Assembly: GCF_947259025.1 (NCBI RefSeq)
Contig: NZ_CAMYKO010000002.1
Coordinates: 248,001-312,000 of the forward strand
Source: an uncultured Methylophaga sp.
GTDB taxonomy: Bacteria; Pseudomonadota; Gammaproteobacteria; Nitrosococcales; Methylophagaceae
Direction of reading: 5' to 3'
DNA length: 64,000 nt
Below are positions 40,450 to 50,527 of the stretch, piece after piece; position 1 is the stretch's first letter, and the number at the start of each line of letters is the position of its first letter. The position numbers were made by a program, and so were the translations under genes. The notes beneath the pieces are model-generated. The model saw only the letters and a program-made list of their open reading frames with translations, made no database searches and had not been told where the DNA came from.

Positions 40450-42246
40450 ATGAATAATATACGTAACTTTTCTATCATCGCGCATATCGACCACGGCAAG
40501 TCCACCATCGCCGACCGTTTTATCCAGGTATGCGGCGGTCTGAGCGACCGTGAAATGCAACAACAAGTGCTGGATTCGATGGATCTTGAGCGGGAGCGGG
40601 GGATTACCATCAAGGCACAGACCGTGTCGCTGGAATACAAAGCCCGCAACGGTGAAACCTATCTGCTTAACTTTATCGACACGCCCGGCCACGTTGACTT
40701 CTCTTATGAAGTCTCGCGCTCTCTGGCAGCCTGTGAAGGTGCCTTGCTGGTGGTGGATGCCGCCCAGGGCGTGGAAGCACAGAGTGTGGCCAACTGCTAC
40801 ACGGCCATTGATCTGGGGCTGGAAGTACTGCCGGTACTGAATAAAATCGACCTGCCTTCGGCTGATCCTGACCGAGTGGCACAGGAAGTTGAGGATATTA
40901 TCGGCGTTGATGCGATGGAAGCGGTGCGCTGTAGCGCCAAAACTGGTCTCGGTATCGAGGATGTTTTGGAAGAACTGGTCGCCAAAGTGCCCGCCCCCAG
41001 TGGTAATCCCGATGCGCCTTTGAAAGCGCTGATTATCGACTCCTGGTTCGACAGCTATGTCGGTGTTATCTCGCTGGTGCGTATTGTTGATGGCTCGCTG
41101 AGCACCAAGGATAAAATCAAGGTGATGTCGACCGGCCAGGAATATCAGGTTGATGAAGTCGGCACCTTTACGCCCAAACGCGCCCCCTGTAAAACACTGG
41201 ACTGCGGTGATGTCGGTTACGTGATTTCTGGGGTCAAGAACATTGATGGCGCGCCGGTCGGCGATACATTGACCCTCGCTCATCATGGCGCCGACACCAT
41301 GCTGCCTGGCTTTAAGGAGATCACACCGCAGGTTTATGCCGGTATTTTCCCGGTCAGCAGTGATGATTACGAAAACTTCCGTGAGGCACTGGCCAAACTG
41401 CGTCTGAATGACGCCTCGCTGTTTTATGAGCCGGAAACCTCACAGGCGCTGGGCTTTGGTTTCCGCTGTGGTTTCCTGGGCCTCTTGCATATGGAAATCA
41501 TCCAGGAACGACTGGAGCGGGAATATGATCTGGATTTGATCACGACCGCACCCACGGTGGTTTTTGAAGTGGTCAAGCGCAGCGGCGAACTGATCAAGGT
41601 CGAAAACCCAGCCTCTCTGCCTGATGTCGGCAGTATCGATGAAATCCGCGAACCCATTGTGGTGGCCGATATTCTGGTGCCGCAGGAACACCTGGGTGCA
41701 GTGATTACCCTGTGTGCGGAAAAGCGTGGTGTACAGAAAACCATGCAGTACATGGGTAAGCAGGTTTCTCTGACTTATGAACTGCCGATGAATGAAGTGG
41801 TCATTGATTTCTTCGACCGCATCAAGTCAGTCAGCCGCGGTTATGCCTCGCTGGATTATCACTTTGTGCGTTTCCAGCCCGCTGATCTGGTCAAACTCGA
41901 TATTCTGATCAATGGTGAACGGGTCGATGCGCTGTCGCTGATCGTGCATAAAGAGAGCAGTGTCAGCCGTGGCCGTCTGCTGGTGGAAAAGATGAAAGAG
42001 TTGATTCCACGGCAGATGTTTGATGTGGCGATTCAGGCAGCGATTGGCGGCCATATTATTGCCCGTTCCACGGTTAAGGCGATGCGTAAAAACGTGCTGG
42101 CGAAATGTTACGGCGGTGACGTGTCGCGTAAGCGCAAGTTGCTTGAGAAACAAAAGGCGGGTAAAAAACGGATGAAATCCGTGGGCAAGGTGGATGTGCC
42201 CCAGGAAGCCTTCCTGGCAGTATTACAGCTGTCCAAGAATTCATAG
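40450..42246 (+). CDS. lepA: Elongation factor 4 (LepA)
   Basis: A 598-residue translational GTPase, nearly identical in length to the E. coli protein (599). G1 is [17 protein letters not shown], switch/G2 [13 protein letters not shown]3 DTPGHVDF, and G4 VLNKIDLP. The EF-G-like domains and the LepA-specific C-terminal domain follow, ending in [22 protein letters not shown]. LepA acts on stalled or initiating ribosomes, partly at the membrane. The start ATG 40450 fits the family N-terminus, although a clear Shine-Dalgarno sequence is missing. It leads a conserved cluster with lepB, 15 bases downstream. Confidence 0.98.
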   Translation: MNNIRNFSIIAHIDHGKSTIADRFIQVCGGLSDREMQQQVLDSMDLERERGITIKAQTVSLEYKARNGETYLLNFIDTPGHVDFSYEVSRSLAACEGALLVVDAAQGVEAQSVANCYTAIDLGLEVLPVLNKIDLPSADPDRVAQEVEDIIGVDAMEAVRCSAKTGLGIEDVLEELVAKVPAPSGNPDAPLKALIIDSWFDSYVGVISLVRIVDGSLSTKDKIKVMSTGQEYQVDEVGTFTPKRAPCKTLDCGDVGYVISGVKNIDGAPVGDTLTLAHHGADTMLPGFKEITPQVYAGIFPVSSDDYENFREALAKLRLNDASLFYEPETSQALGFGFRCGFLGLLHMEIIQERLEREYDLDLITTAPTVVFEVVKRSGELIKVENPASLPDVGSIDEIREPIVVADILVPQEHLGAVITLCAEKRGVQKTMQYMGKQVSLTYELPMNEVVIDFFDRIKSVSRGYASLDYHFVRFQPADLVKLDILINGERVDALSLIVHKESSVSRGRLLVEKMKELIPRQMFDVAIQAAIGGHIIARSTVKAMRKNVLAKCYGGDVSRKRKLLEKQKAGKKRMKSVGKVDVPQEAFLAVLQLSKNS

Positions 42247-42261
42247 AAGGAGCGAAACTAG

Positions 42262-43032
42262 GTGACTTTTCCGGCGTTAATGGTGTTACTGGTGGCCGTG
42301 ACCGGCCTGATATGGCTGATCGACAGGCTTTTCTGGTACCCGAAAAGGAACAAGGATGAAGATGAGCCGGTGGTGGTCGAGTACGCCCGCTCCTTTTTCC
42401 CCATCATTCTGCTGGTGCTGGTGATCCGTTCTTTTATTGCCGAGCCGTTTCGCATTCCGTCATCATCAATGGTGCCCACGCTGCACATCGGTGACTTCAT
42501 TCTGGTCAACAAATTCTCCTACGGTGTGCGTTTGCCGGTATTGCATACCAAGCTGTTCAACACCGGTGAGCCTGAGCGCGGTGATGTCGCTGTGTTCCGT
42601 TTCCCCAAAAAAGCGGAAGACAAAGACAAGCCGGATGTGGATTACATCAAGCGCGTGGTAGGCCTGCCGGGTGACCGGATAGGCTATTTCAACAAAACGA
42701 TCTATATTAATGGTGAGCCGGTCGGTCAGGAAAAGTTTGAGCCTGAAGATATGATCCTGCCGGCTTACACCGAACAGCGCTTCGAACATATGGGCGAAAA
42801 CGGCCATATGATTTGGGTAGATACCGACAAACGGCCGCTGGAAGGCGAAATGGTAGTGCCGGAAGGCCATTATTTTATGATGGGTGATAACCGCGACAAC
42901 AGTAACGACAGCCGTTACTGGGGCACGGTACCTGATGACAATCTGGTGGGTAAAGCGTTTCTGATCTGGATGAGTTGGGACTGGGATAACGGTGGTATTA
43001 TCTGGAACCGTATCGGCCAGTCTATTGATTAA
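42262..43032 (+). CDS. lepB: Signal peptidase I
   Basis: A 256-residue inner-membrane protease that removes signal peptides. Two N-terminal helices (about 4-22 and 45-57) precede the periplasmic catalytic domain. The Ser-Lys dyad is S69 in FRIPSSSMVPTL and K130 in DYIKRVVGLPGD. The conserved box GDNRDNSNDSRYWG is present. The start is GTG 42262, with AAGGAG nine bases upstream. It is translated between lepA and the DUF4845 gene, the usual gammaproteobacterial order. Confidence 0.97.
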   Translation: MTFPALMVLLVAVTGLIWLIDRLFWYPKRNKDEDEPVVVEYARSFFPIILLVLVIRSFIAEPFRIPSSSMVPTLHIGDFILVNKFSYGVRLPVLHTKLFNTGEPERGDVAVFRFPKKAEDKDKPDVDYIKRVVGLPGDRIGYFNKTIYINGEPVGQEKFEPEDMILPAYTEQRFEHMGENGHMIWVDTDKRPLEGEMVVPEGHYFMMGDNRDNSNDSRYWGTVPDDNLVGKAFLIWMSWDWDNGGIIWNRIGQSID

Positions 43033-43042
43033 GGGGATAATC

Positions 43043-43423
43043 ATGAAAAATCAACGCGGAATGACTTTGATTGGCTGGGTGATTGTGCTCGCCCTGATTG
43101 GCTTTTTTGCCACGCTGGCAATGCGACTGGTGCCGATGTACCAGGAGTATTACGGCGTGTTGCAGATCATGAATGACATGGAAATCGAACTCAGAAACAA
43201 CAACCTGAGCAAAGGTGAAGTAGAAAAGCTGCTGATGAGACGCTTCAACATCGGTTACATCAGCAGTGTTGAAAAGGATGATATCGAGATTCTGCGTGGT
43301 AAAAACTCAGCTTATATCACCAAAATCATTATTGATTACGAAGTCAGAAAGCCGTTTATGGCGCATATTGACTTGGTTGGTAGCTTCAGAAAAGAAATAG
43401 ATACAGAGCCACAGACAAGATGA
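43043..43423 (+). CDS. DUF4845 protein (LepB-RNase III intervening gene)
   Basis: A 126-residue protein with one N-terminal membrane helix (QRGMTLIGWVIVLALIGFFATLAM), which resembles a pseudopilin-like start, and a soluble part of about 95 residues (ELRNNNLSKGEVEKLLMRRFNIG). DUF4845 proteins are often encoded between lepB and rnc in gammaproteobacteria, as here, and have no known function. The ATG 43043 follows AAGGGGAT. The 3' end overlaps rnc (ATGA), implying coupled translation. Confidence 0.88.
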   Translation: MKNQRGMTLIGWVIVLALIGFFATLAMRLVPMYQEYYGVLQIMNDMEIELRNNNLSKGEVEKLLMRRFNIGYISSVEKDDIEILRGKNSAYITKIIIDYEVRKPFMAHIDLVGSFRKEIDTEPQTR

Positions 43424-44103
43424 TCACTCAGCGGCAAAAAGCCCTGTGCAAGCAGTTAGACATTACCTTTATCGACACCGGCCTGTTACAGCAGGCATTA
43501 ACCCATCGCAGCGCCGATCCCAAAAATAACGAACGTCTGGAATACCTGGGTGATGCCATTCTCAGCTTTGTGATTGCCGAGGAACTGTTCAACCGCTTTC
43601 CCCAGGTCAAGGAAGGCAAGCTGAGTCGTTTGCGTGCTTCCCTGGTGAAAGGGGAAACGCTGGCCGAAATTGCCCGCGAGCTGAAAATCGGTGAAGTGCT
43701 GATCCTGGGGCCGGGTGAACTGAAAAGCGGCGGCTTTCGCCGTGAATCAATCCTGGCCGATGCGGTGGAAGCCATTATTGGCAGTCTGTACCTGGACCAA
43801 GGGCTGGAGCCGGTCAAAGCGCTGATCCTTCGCCTGTTTCTGGAAAGGCTCGATAGCATTGATGTGACCGAGACGGTCAAAGACCCCAAAACCCGCCTGC
43901 AGGAACTGCTGCAAAGTCGCAAACAGCCCTTGCCGATTTACAGCGTCAAGGAAATCAAAACCGATAAAAAACAGCCGGTTTTTGAGGCCTCCTGCCAGGT
44001 TTCTCTGCTGAATAAAGTCGTGCTGGCGCAGGGCAGCAGCCACCGTAAAGCTGAAAAGAAAGCTGCCGAGCGTGCCTTGACCATGATTGAAGAAACCTTA
44101 TGA
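43420..44103 (+). CDS. rnc: Ribonuclease III
   Basis: A 227-residue double-strand RNA endonuclease. The catalytic signature NERLEYLGDAILSFVIAEEL is at residues about 37-56, with the second acidic cluster ESILADAVEAIIGSLYLD near 110. The C-terminal double-strand RNA-binding domain is at about 155-225 (KTRLQELLQSRKQPLPIYSV ... HRKAEKKAAERAL). It processes rRNA and many structured transcripts, and often autoregulates its own operon. No obvious RNase III stem is visible upstream. It overlaps both neighbours by four bases. Confidence 0.97.
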   Translation: MITQRQKALCKQLDITFIDTGLLQQALTHRSADPKNNERLEYLGDAILSFVIAEELFNRFPQVKEGKLSRLRASLVKGETLAEIARELKIGEVLILGPGELKSGGFRRESILADAVEAIIGSLYLDQGLEPVKALILRLFLERLDSIDVTETVKDPKTRLQELLQSRKQPLPIYSVKEIKTDKKQPVFEASCQVSLLNKVVLAQGSSHRKAEKKAAERALTMIEETL

Positions 44104-45005
44104 ACGAAACTGCATTCCGCTCCGGCTATGTCGCCATCATCGGCCGTCCCAATGTCGGCAAATCGACGCTGATCAACCGCGTTCTGGGGCAGAAGCTGTG
44201 CATCACCTCGCGGCGACCACAAACCACCCGCCACCGGATTCTCGGTATCAAAACCACGGAGCAGGGCCAGTTTATTTACGTCGATACGCCGGGGCTGCAC
44301 AGCGATAACAAAAAGGCGATGAACCGCTACATGAACCGCGCGGCCTCCTCGTCGATAGAAGATGTCGATGTCATTCTGTTTGTGGTGGAAGGGCTGAAGT
44401 GGACTGATGAGGACAAAAAAGTCCTAAAGCGCTTGCAGGAAGACGCCAGAGCGCCGGTGATCCTGGTGCTCAACAAAGCCGACAAACTTAGTGACAAGGG
44501 CGCCTTACTACCGCAGATCCAGGAATTGTCATCGCAGTACGAGTTTGCTGCCGTAGTGCCGATCTCGGCACGTAAAGGCATGAATACCGATGTACTGGAG
44601 CAGGAAATCGCCAAGCTGATGCCGACAGGCGAGATGATTTTTGATGAAGATCAACTCACTGACCGCAGCTCGCGCTTTCTTGCTGCTGAAATCGTGCGCG
44701 AAAAACTGTTCCGCTACTTGGGTAAGGAGCTACCTTATTCCATTACCGTTGAAGTAGAGCTGTTTGAGGAAGAAGACGGCATGTTCCGTATCAGTGCCGT
44801 GGTCTATGTCGAGCGTAGTGGTCAGAAGTCCATCGTCATTGGCAAAAAAGGCGAACAACTCAAACGCATCGGCCAGGATGCCCGCGAAGAGATGGAACAG
44901 TTATTCGGTTGCAAGGTCTTTCTACAAGTCTGGGTTAAGGTTCGCGAAGGCTGGTCGGATAATGAACGCATGCTCAAAAACCTCGGTTACAAAGACGATC
45001 TCTGA
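44100..45005 (+). CDS. era: GTPase Era
   Basis: A 301-residue ribosome-assembly GTPase. G1 is IIGRPNVGKSTLINRVLG, G3 VDTPGLH and G4 LVLNKADKL. The C-terminal KH domain (EVELFEEEDGMFRISAVVYV, IVIGKKGEQLKRIGQDAREE) binds the 3' end of 16S rRNA. Full length (E. coli 301). The start overlaps the rnc stop (ATGA), and recO follows after 12 bases, which is the standard order. Confidence 0.98.
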   Translation: MNETAFRSGYVAIIGRPNVGKSTLINRVLGQKLCITSRRPQTTRHRILGIKTTEQGQFIYVDTPGLHSDNKKAMNRYMNRAASSSIEDVDVILFVVEGLKWTDEDKKVLKRLQEDARAPVILVLNKADKLSDKGALLPQIQELSSQYEFAAVVPISARKGMNTDVLEQEIAKLMPTGEMIFDEDQLTDRSSRFLAAEIVREKLFRYLGKELPYSITVEVELFEEEDGMFRISAVVYVERSGQKSIVIGKKGEQLKRIGQDAREEMEQLFGCKVFLQVWVKVREGWSDNERMLKNLGYKDDL

Positions 45006-45017
45006 TAGTCAACTGCT

Positions 45018-45728
45018 GTGGAACTGACCGCCGCTTTTGTTTTACACCACCGGCCTTATCGCGAAACCAGTCTGCTGGTGGATGTACTGAGTCGTGATTA
45101 TGGTCGGGTCAGCCTCGTAGCCCGTGGCCAGCGTCAATCGAAAAAACGTAAACAGTCGGTGATGCAGCCGTTTCAGCCATTGTGGCTGAATTGGTTTGGC
45201 TATGGTGAACTGGTCACGCTGCAGCAGGTGGAAGCCGCTGAAGCCGGCTATCGGCTGCTGGGCAATGCCAGTCTCTGTGGTCTGTATCTGAATGAACTGC
45301 TGGTTAAACTGCTGCCTTTGCATGAAGCAGAACCGGAACTGTTTGATAGCTATCGCCAGACACTGCGGGCGCTGCAGGGCCAGGATGATCCGCAACTGAT
45401 ATTGCGCTTGTTTGAAAAACAACTGCTGGCGCAACTGGGCTATGGCCTGCAACTGGATGTGGATGCCGGCAGCGGTCAGCCGCTGAATGATGCGCTGAAT
45501 TATCGTTATCAGCCTGACAGCGGCCCATACCAGGCGGATGCTGAGGCGACGATGACCATTTCCGGCCGTAGCCTGCGCCACCTCCGTGAAGAGCAGGGCT
45601 TTGATGAACAGAGTCTGAAGCAGATTAAAACCCTGATGCGGACAGTGATAAATTATTATCTGGGGGGCCGGCCTTTGCACAGCCGTCAATTGTTTGCCGG
45701 TCTTAACCAGTACAAACCAAAAAGTTAA
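45018..45728 (+). CDS. recO: DNA repair protein RecO
   Basis: A 236-residue recombination mediator that loads RecA on SSB-coated single strands with RecR. The N-terminal OB domain reads [33 protein letters not shown], a family hallmark. A helical C-terminal domain follows. No zinc-finger cysteines are seen, as is usual in gammaproteobacterial members. The start is GTG 45018 ([10 protein letters not shown]). It is part of the rnc-era-recO-pdxJ run. It is also the RecF-pathway counterpart of the RecBCD genes found 7 kb upstream. Confidence 0.95.
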   Translation: MELTAAFVLHHRPYRETSLLVDVLSRDYGRVSLVARGQRQSKKRKQSVMQPFQPLWLNWFGYGELVTLQQVEAAEAGYRLLGNASLCGLYLNELLVKLLPLHEAEPELFDSYRQTLRALQGQDDPQLILRLFEKQLLAQLGYGLQLDVDAGSGQPLNDALNYRYQPDSGPYQADAEATMTISGRSLRHLREEQGFDEQSLKQIKTLMRTVINYYLGGRPLHSRQLFAGLNQYKPKS

Positions 45729-45738
45729 CGGGAGACTC

Positions 45739-46470
45739 ATGTCCATTTACCTTGGTGTTAATATCGACCATATCGCCACTTTGAGACAGGCGCGCGGTAC
45801 ACGTTATCCGGACCCGATCCAGGCCGCGATCGAAGCCGAACAGGCCGGGGCTGACAGCATCACCTTGCATCTGCGTGAAGATCGTCGTCATATCCAGGAA
45901 CGTGATGTGGCGATGCTGGCCGATATTCTGCAAACCAAGATGAACCTGGAAATGGCAGTCACCGAGGAAATGCTGACGATGGCGGAAAAATACCGGCCTG
46001 CCGATGCCTGCCTGGTGCCGGAAAAGCGCGAGGAACTGACCACCGAAGGCGGGTTGGAAGTGGCTGGTCAACTAGATAAAATCAAACAGGCCTGTCAGCG
46101 ACTGGCGGCGGCCAATGTCCGGGTTTCATTGTTTATTGACCCGGAAATCAGCCAGATAGAAGCCGCGCTGGCTTGCGGCGCACCGGTGGTGGAATTGCAT
46201 ACCGGGCGCTATGCCGATGCCGAAACCGACGAACAGGCAGCGCGTGAGCTGGCGATCATTACCGAAGCCGCCGAACAGGCGCATGCCCGCGGTTTGCAGG
46301 TGAATGCCGGCCACGGCCTGCATTATCACAACACCCAGGCTATCGCTGCCATCCCGCAGTTGGTAGAGCTGAATATCGGCCATGCTATTGTCGCGCGCTC
46401 GGTATTCAGTGGTTTCCAGGCGGCGGTGAAAGACATGAAACAGCTGATGCAGGAAGCCCGTCGCGGATGA
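45739..46470 (+). CDS. pdxJ: Pyridoxine 5'-phosphate synthase
   Basis: A 243-residue TIM-barrel enzyme that closes the ring of pyridoxine 5'-phosphate in vitamin B6 synthesis. Characteristic segments are [20 protein letters not shown] at the start, [17 protein letters not shown] (active site), [24 protein letters not shown], and [13 protein letters not shown] near the end. ATG 45739 with GGGAG just upstream is chosen rather than the longer frame, which runs into recO. It overlaps acpS by four bases. Confidence 0.97.
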   Translation: MSIYLGVNIDHIATLRQARGTRYPDPIQAAIEAEQAGADSITLHLREDRRHIQERDVAMLADILQTKMNLEMAVTEEMLTMAEKYRPADACLVPEKREELTTEGGLEVAGQLDKIKQACQRLAAANVRVSLFIDPEISQIEAALACGAPVVELHTGRYADAETDEQAARELAIITEAAEQAHARGLQVNAGHGLHYHNTQAIAAIPQLVELNIGHAIVARSVFSGFQAAVKDMKQLMQEARRG

Positions 46471-46847
46471 TTTTTGGTATCGGCACTGATTTGGTTCATA
46501 TCCCGCGCATGCAAAGCCTGCTGGATAAGCATGGTGATCGTATTGCAGAGCGGATCCTGAGTGAAGGCGAGTTTGCCGAGTTTAAGCTGCAAATCAAACC
46601 GGCAGCATTTCTGGCCAAGCGCTTTGCCGCCAAGGAAGCGGCTGCCAAGGCTTTGGGCACCGGTTTCCGTGACGGGCTGAGCCTGCGCCATATCGTGGTC
46701 AAAAACAATCAGCTGGGTAAGCCGGAATTAAGCTTTGAAGCGGTCGGTCAGAATTTATTAGAGACACTGAATATCGACCGCTGCCTGCTCAGTCTCAGCG
46801 ATGATCAGGACTATGCCAGTGCCTACGTGATATTGGAATCTGCCTGA
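46467..46847 (+). CDS. acpS: Holo-[acyl-carrier-protein] synthase
   Basis: A 126-residue 4'-phosphopantetheinyl transferase that activates acyl carrier protein. Magnesium and CoA-binding signatures are [13 protein letters not shown] at the N-terminus and [20 protein letters not shown] near residue 50. The C-terminal [19 protein letters not shown]-like strand ([20 protein letters not shown] here) completes the trimer-forming fold. It overlaps pdxJ at the start and shares TGATG with cysM at the end. The pdxJ-acpS pair is conserved in gammaproteobacteria. Confidence 0.97.
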   Translation: MIFGIGTDLVHIPRMQSLLDKHGDRIAERILSEGEFAEFKLQIKPAAFLAKRFAAKEAAAKALGTGFRDGLSLRHIVVKNNQLGKPELSFEAVGQNLLETLNIDRCLLSLSDDQDYASAYVILESA

Positions 46848-47746
46848 TGAAGCCTGACGCCGTTAAAGCCTATCCCACTATCGAAAACTGCATCGGTAAT
46901 ACACCGCTGGTGCGGCTGCAGCGGCTGCCGGGGGAAACCAGCAATACCATTCTGGTCAAGCTGGAAGGTGATAATCCGGCGGGTTCAGTGAAAGACAGAC
47001 CGGTAGCGAGCATGATCCGCAAAGCCCAGCAACGTGGCGATATCAAAGCCGGCGATACGCTGATTGAGGCGACCAGTGGTAATACCGGCATTGCGCTGGC
47101 GATGGTGGCGGCGATTCTCGGTTACCGGATGATTCTGATCATGCCGGAAAACAGCAGTGCTGAACGCCGAGCCACCATGCGTGCCTATGGCGCCGAAATT
47201 ATTCTGACTGATGGCATGGAGTCGGCACGTGACCGGGCACTGGAGATGCAACAGCAGGGCAAAGGCAAAGTATTAAACCAGTTTGCCAACTTTGATAATC
47301 CGCTGGCCCATTATGAAGGCACCGGCCCTGAAATCTGGCGGGACACGGACGGACACATCACCCACTTTGTCAGTTCAATGGGCACCACCGGCACCATCAT
47401 GGGGGTGTCGCGCTATCTCAAAGAGCAAAACCCGGATGTGCAGATTGTCGGTGTGCAGCCAACTGAGGGCGCCAGTATTCCGGGTATCCGCCGCTGGCCG
47501 GAGGCTTATCTGCCATCGATTTTCGAGCCACAGCGGGTGGATATGACTCTGGATGTCACCCAGAAGGAAGCCGAAGAAACCATGCGTCTTCTGGCTAGCC
47601 GTGAAGGCATTTTTGCCGGCGTTTCCTCAGGTGGTGCGTTGGCCGCGGCATTACGCCTGTCACAGCAGGTAGAAAATGCGGTGATCGTCAGCATCGTCTG
47701 TGATCGCGGTGATCGTTACCTGTCGACCGGGGTTTTCCCAGCCTGA
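46847..47746 (+). CDS. cysM: Cysteine synthase B
   Basis: A 299-residue PLP enzyme of the O-acetylserine sulfhydrylase family. The Schiff-base lysine is K49 in NPAGSVKDRPV. The substrate loop is EATSGNTGIALAMVAA, and the phosphate-binding loop is SSMGTTGTIMGVSRYL. The shorter length and the GIRRWPEAYLPSIF stretch are typical of CysM rather than CysK, so it may use thiosulfate as well as sulfide. The ATG overlaps the acpS stop. In many relatives cysM follows this cluster directly. Confidence 0.94.
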   Translation: MKPDAVKAYPTIENCIGNTPLVRLQRLPGETSNTILVKLEGDNPAGSVKDRPVASMIRKAQQRGDIKAGDTLIEATSGNTGIALAMVAAILGYRMILIMPENSSAERRATMRAYGAEIILTDGMESARDRALEMQQQGKGKVLNQFANFDNPLAHYEGTGPEIWRDTDGHITHFVSSMGTTGTIMGVSRYLKEQNPDVQIVGVQPTEGASIPGIRRWPEAYLPSIFEPQRVDMTLDVTQKEAEETMRLLASREGIFAGVSSGGALAAALRLSQQVENAVIVSIVCDRGDRYLSTGVFPA

Positions 47747-47756
47747 GGGCCCGACT

Positions 47757-49823
47757 ATGGCAAGGATAGCCACGGGCGCCCTGGTTTGTCTGATACTGCT
47801 GTGGCTGACACCCGCCCAGGCCATAGACAAAATTCACATTCAGTCAGACAACTGGCTCTATCAGGGCTTTGCCGCTGGCCAGTTTGAACTGGGCGTCAGT
47901 CTGACAGCATCTGGCTTGCAACTGGATGCCACTGCCCGGCAATTAGATTTGCCCGCCCCCTGGGGCCAACTGGAACAGGTTCATCTTCACTGCGATGAAC
48001 TACGCCTGGCAGCCGCGACCTGGCAATGTGACAAAGGCCAACTACAGTTTACGCATCCCCGGCTGGGGCCGCAGCAACTTGGCTTTGCCGGTCAGGCCAA
48101 TGCTGACAGGCAGCAATATCAACTTGAGCTTACCGGACTCAAGCTCGCACAGGGGCAGATGCAACTTAAAGCTGACTATCAGGCAGAGGCCTGGACCGTC
48201 GACTTAACAGCTCGTGACACTGTTTTGGCAGCATTGAATCAATGGCTGCCTCTTTTCCTGAGTGAATCACAGCGTGCCTTACTGGCTGAATGGGACTACC
48301 AGGGCAAGGTGTCGTTGAATGCCAACGTCTCTGGCAGAGCTTCGCAGCTCGCTGAGCTGACTTTGGACTGGCAACTGGATGCGCTCAGCTTCAGCAACCA
48401 GAGCGCCACCCAAATTGCTGAAGATCTGTCCGTAACAGGACAGCTTGATGCCCGCATGAAGCAAAACCAATGGCAATGGCAGGCCAATCTCAAAAGCGAT
48501 AGCGGTCAGGCTTACAGCGAGCCGATATTTCTGGATTTAATGCAGCATCCTGTGTCGCTGTCAGGCAAAGGCGAGATCTCAGCCGACTTTGATGCACTGA
48601 GAGTGGTTGAGCTGCAGTTTGATCAGCAGTCGGTGTTATCGGGCAATCTGAGTCTGAACTGGCAGCAGGGCGGCTTGACCGACTTCAAACTGGCAAGCGA
48701 AGCGATTGATTTAAGCAAGCTTTACCCGGTCTGGCTGCAACCCTTTGCCCTGGGCACGGCGGCCGCAAAAATGCAGCTTGAGGGGCAGGCTGCAGTGAAC
48801 ATTGACTGGCAGCAGGGTGATTACCAGTTACAACTGGCGGTGGATGAGCTGTCGCTTAAAGACGAGACAGAGAAGTTCAGCCTGCAAAACCTCAATGGCA
48901 AATTGGCCTGGACTAACACCGACAATGCCATGTCCAGCAAGCTGAACTGGTCCCGGGCAAAACTTTATGCGTTGGATCTGGGGGCGGCGGGCATTGCTGC
49001 TGAGAGTCGCAATAACGGTCTGACATTGACTGAGGGCCTGGACCTGCCGGTGCTGGACGGTTCGCTGCAGGTCAATGCCTTTGAGCTGCAGCGAAAAGCG
49101 GATGGGCATGTCGACTGGCAGTTTGATGGTCTGCTGACGCCGATTTCAATGGAGAGCCTCAGTGCGGCGCTGGAGTGGCCGCCATTACACGGCAAACTGT
49201 CGGGCATCATTCCCAGGGTCAGTTACAGCGGTCAACAGCTGACCATCGATGGGGCTTTGCAGATGAAGATCTTTGATGGCACCACGGTGATTCGTGATCT
49301 GCGTTTGACCTCACCGCTGGGTAGATTGCCACAGCTTTATGCCAATATTGATATCAGCGACCTGGATCTGGGGCTGTTAACCCGGACTTTTGATTTTGGC
49401 TTGATCAGCGGCCGCCTTGAGGGCTATGTGCATGGGCTGCGATTATCCAATTGGCGGCCGGTGCAGTTTGATGCCCGCCTGCAGACGCCTGAGGACAATC
49501 CGGGTAAAAGACGCATCAGTCAGAGAGCTGTCGATAACCTGACTGAAATTGGCGGTGGTGCCAGCGGTATGCTGTCACGCAGTTTTCTGGGTTTTTTTGA
49601 GGACTTTTCCTACCAGAAACTGGGCCTTGCCTGCCGTCTGCAAAATGAGATGTGTCTGATGTCCGGCGTTGGCGAAGCAGAACAGGGCTATTATATTGTC
49701 AAAGGAGGAGGTGGTCTGCCGCCCTGGATCAATGTAATCGGCTATACTCAACGCGTTGACTGGGCGGATCTGATTGCCAGGTTATTGGCGGTGCGTGACA
49801 GTTCAGGGCCGGTGATTGAATAA
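47757..49823 (+). CDS. ydbH: YdbH-family intermembrane phospholipid transport protein
   Basis: A 688-residue AsmA-like protein. A signal or anchor segment is at 1-22 (ALVCLILLWLTPAQA). The rest is made of repetitive beta strands (LQLDATARQLDLPAPWGQLEQV, LSGNLSLNWQQGGLTDFKL) that suit a long hydrophobic groove bridging the periplasm. TamB, YhdP and YdbH have overlapping roles in moving phospholipids to the outer membrane in E. coli. The assignment as YdbH rests on this fold plus the following YdbL-like gene, 12 bases away. It is shorter than E. coli YdbH (about 880). The start ATG 47757 is taken over the longer frame inside cysM. Confidence 0.8.
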   Translation: MARIATGALVCLILLWLTPAQAIDKIHIQSDNWLYQGFAAGQFELGVSLTASGLQLDATARQLDLPAPWGQLEQVHLHCDELRLAAATWQCDKGQLQFTHPRLGPQQLGFAGQANADRQQYQLELTGLKLAQGQMQLKADYQAEAWTVDLTARDTVLAALNQWLPLFLSESQRALLAEWDYQGKVSLNANVSGRASQLAELTLDWQLDALSFSNQSATQIAEDLSVTGQLDARMKQNQWQWQANLKSDSGQAYSEPIFLDLMQHPVSLSGKGEISADFDALRVVELQFDQQSVLSGNLSLNWQQGGLTDFKLASEAIDLSKLYPVWLQPFALGTAAAKMQLEGQAAVNIDWQQGDYQLQLAVDELSLKDETEKFSLQNLNGKLAWTNTDNAMSSKLNWSRAKLYALDLGAAGIAAESRNNGLTLTEGLDLPVLDGSLQVNAFELQRKADGHVDWQFDGLLTPISMESLSAALEWPPLHGKLSGIIPRVSYSGQQLTIDGALQMKIFDGTTVIRDLRLTSPLGRLPQLYANIDISDLDLGLLTRTFDFGLISGRLEGYVHGLRLSNWRPVQFDARLQTPEDNPGKRRISQRAVDNLTEIGGGASGMLSRSFLGFFEDFSYQKLGLACRLQNEMCLMSGVGEAEQGYYIVKGGGGLPPWINVIGYTQRVDWADLIARLLAVRDSSGPVIE

Positions 49824-49835
49824 AAGGAGACAACA

Positions 49836-50444
49836 ATGAAGTTATTAAAATGGCTGACAGGTTCGGTATCAGGGTTGATGCTGGTGTCCTGCGTGACGAT
49901 TAATATTTATTTCCCGGCAGCGGCCGCGGAAAAAGCCGCCGACCGGATTATCGAGGATGTCTGGGGGCCGGAAACACAGCCACAATCAGACCCTGAAGCC
50001 ACGCCCGAGCCACAGGAGTCTTCCGCCTCACCGTCAGCTTCAGGTCTGGCGCTGCAGGTGCTGGACTGGCTGGTGCCACAGGCTGCAGCCGCCGAGGCCA
50101 ACATTAATATCAACTCGCCGGCCATTAATGCACTGAAATCGGCCATGAAGTCACGTCATAACCAGCTTGAAGCCTTCTATAACAGTGGCGCGGTGGGGCT
50201 GACTGATGACGGTCTGATTACCGTGCGTGATGCCAAGGCGATTGGCCTGAAAGACCGCAACAAGGTGAATGGACTGGTGGCGGAGGAAAACAAGGATCGT
50301 AAAGCGCTTTATGCCGAAATCGCCCGCGCCAATGGTCATCCCGAATGGGAAAATGATATCCGTGATACCTTTGCCAAACGCTGGATCAGCAACGCGGCCA
50401 AGGGCTGGTGGTATCAGCAGGGCGGCAGCTGGAAACAAAAATAA
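49836..50444 (+). CDS. ydbL: YdbL (DUF1318) lipoprotein with YnbE-like N-terminus
   Basis: A 202-residue predicted lipoprotein. The signal peptide ends LMLVSC with C19 as the lipid site, followed at once by a beta-strand-like VTINIYFPAAAAEKAADRII. A proline/glutamate/serine linker covers about 47-70. The C-terminal DUF1318 domain (about 90-202) starts NININSPAINALKSAMKSRH and has GLKDRNKVNGLVAEENKDRK, then WYQQGGSWKQK at the end. In E. coli the YnbE lipoprotein and the periplasmic YdbL are separate genes after ydbH. Here one protein seems to carry both parts. GGAGA precedes the ATG, and a terminator follows. Confidence 0.85.
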   Translation: MKLLKWLTGSVSGLMLVSCVTINIYFPAAAAEKAADRIIEDVWGPETQPQSDPEATPEPQESSASPSASGLALQVLDWLVPQAAAAEANININSPAINALKSAMKSRHNQLEAFYNSGAVGLTDDGLITVRDAKAIGLKDRNKVNGLVAEENKDRKALYAEIARANGHPEWENDIRDTFAKRWISNAAKGWWYQQGGSWKQK

Positions 50445-50468
50445 GCCCGTCTTTCATTTATAATATTG

Positions 50469-50503
50469 AAGTCCAGTGGCGCTTTTGCGTCACTGGACTT
50501 TTT
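50469..50503 (+). terminator. Intrinsic terminator after ydbL
   Basis: AAGTCCAGTG (50469-50478) and CACTGGACTT (50491-50500) form a ten-pair stem with a 12-base loop, and the run TTTTT ends at 50503. It closes the lepA-to-ydbL transcription run before rlmD. Confidence 0.9.
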
Positions 50504-50527
50504 CGTTTCAGAGTTTAAGAGCACAAC

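Noticed and set aside
40408-41286. Antisense frame of 292 codons over the start of lepA
   Set aside because: It lies opposite the GTPase domain of lepA, where the forward frame is certain. The reverse product shows no domain.
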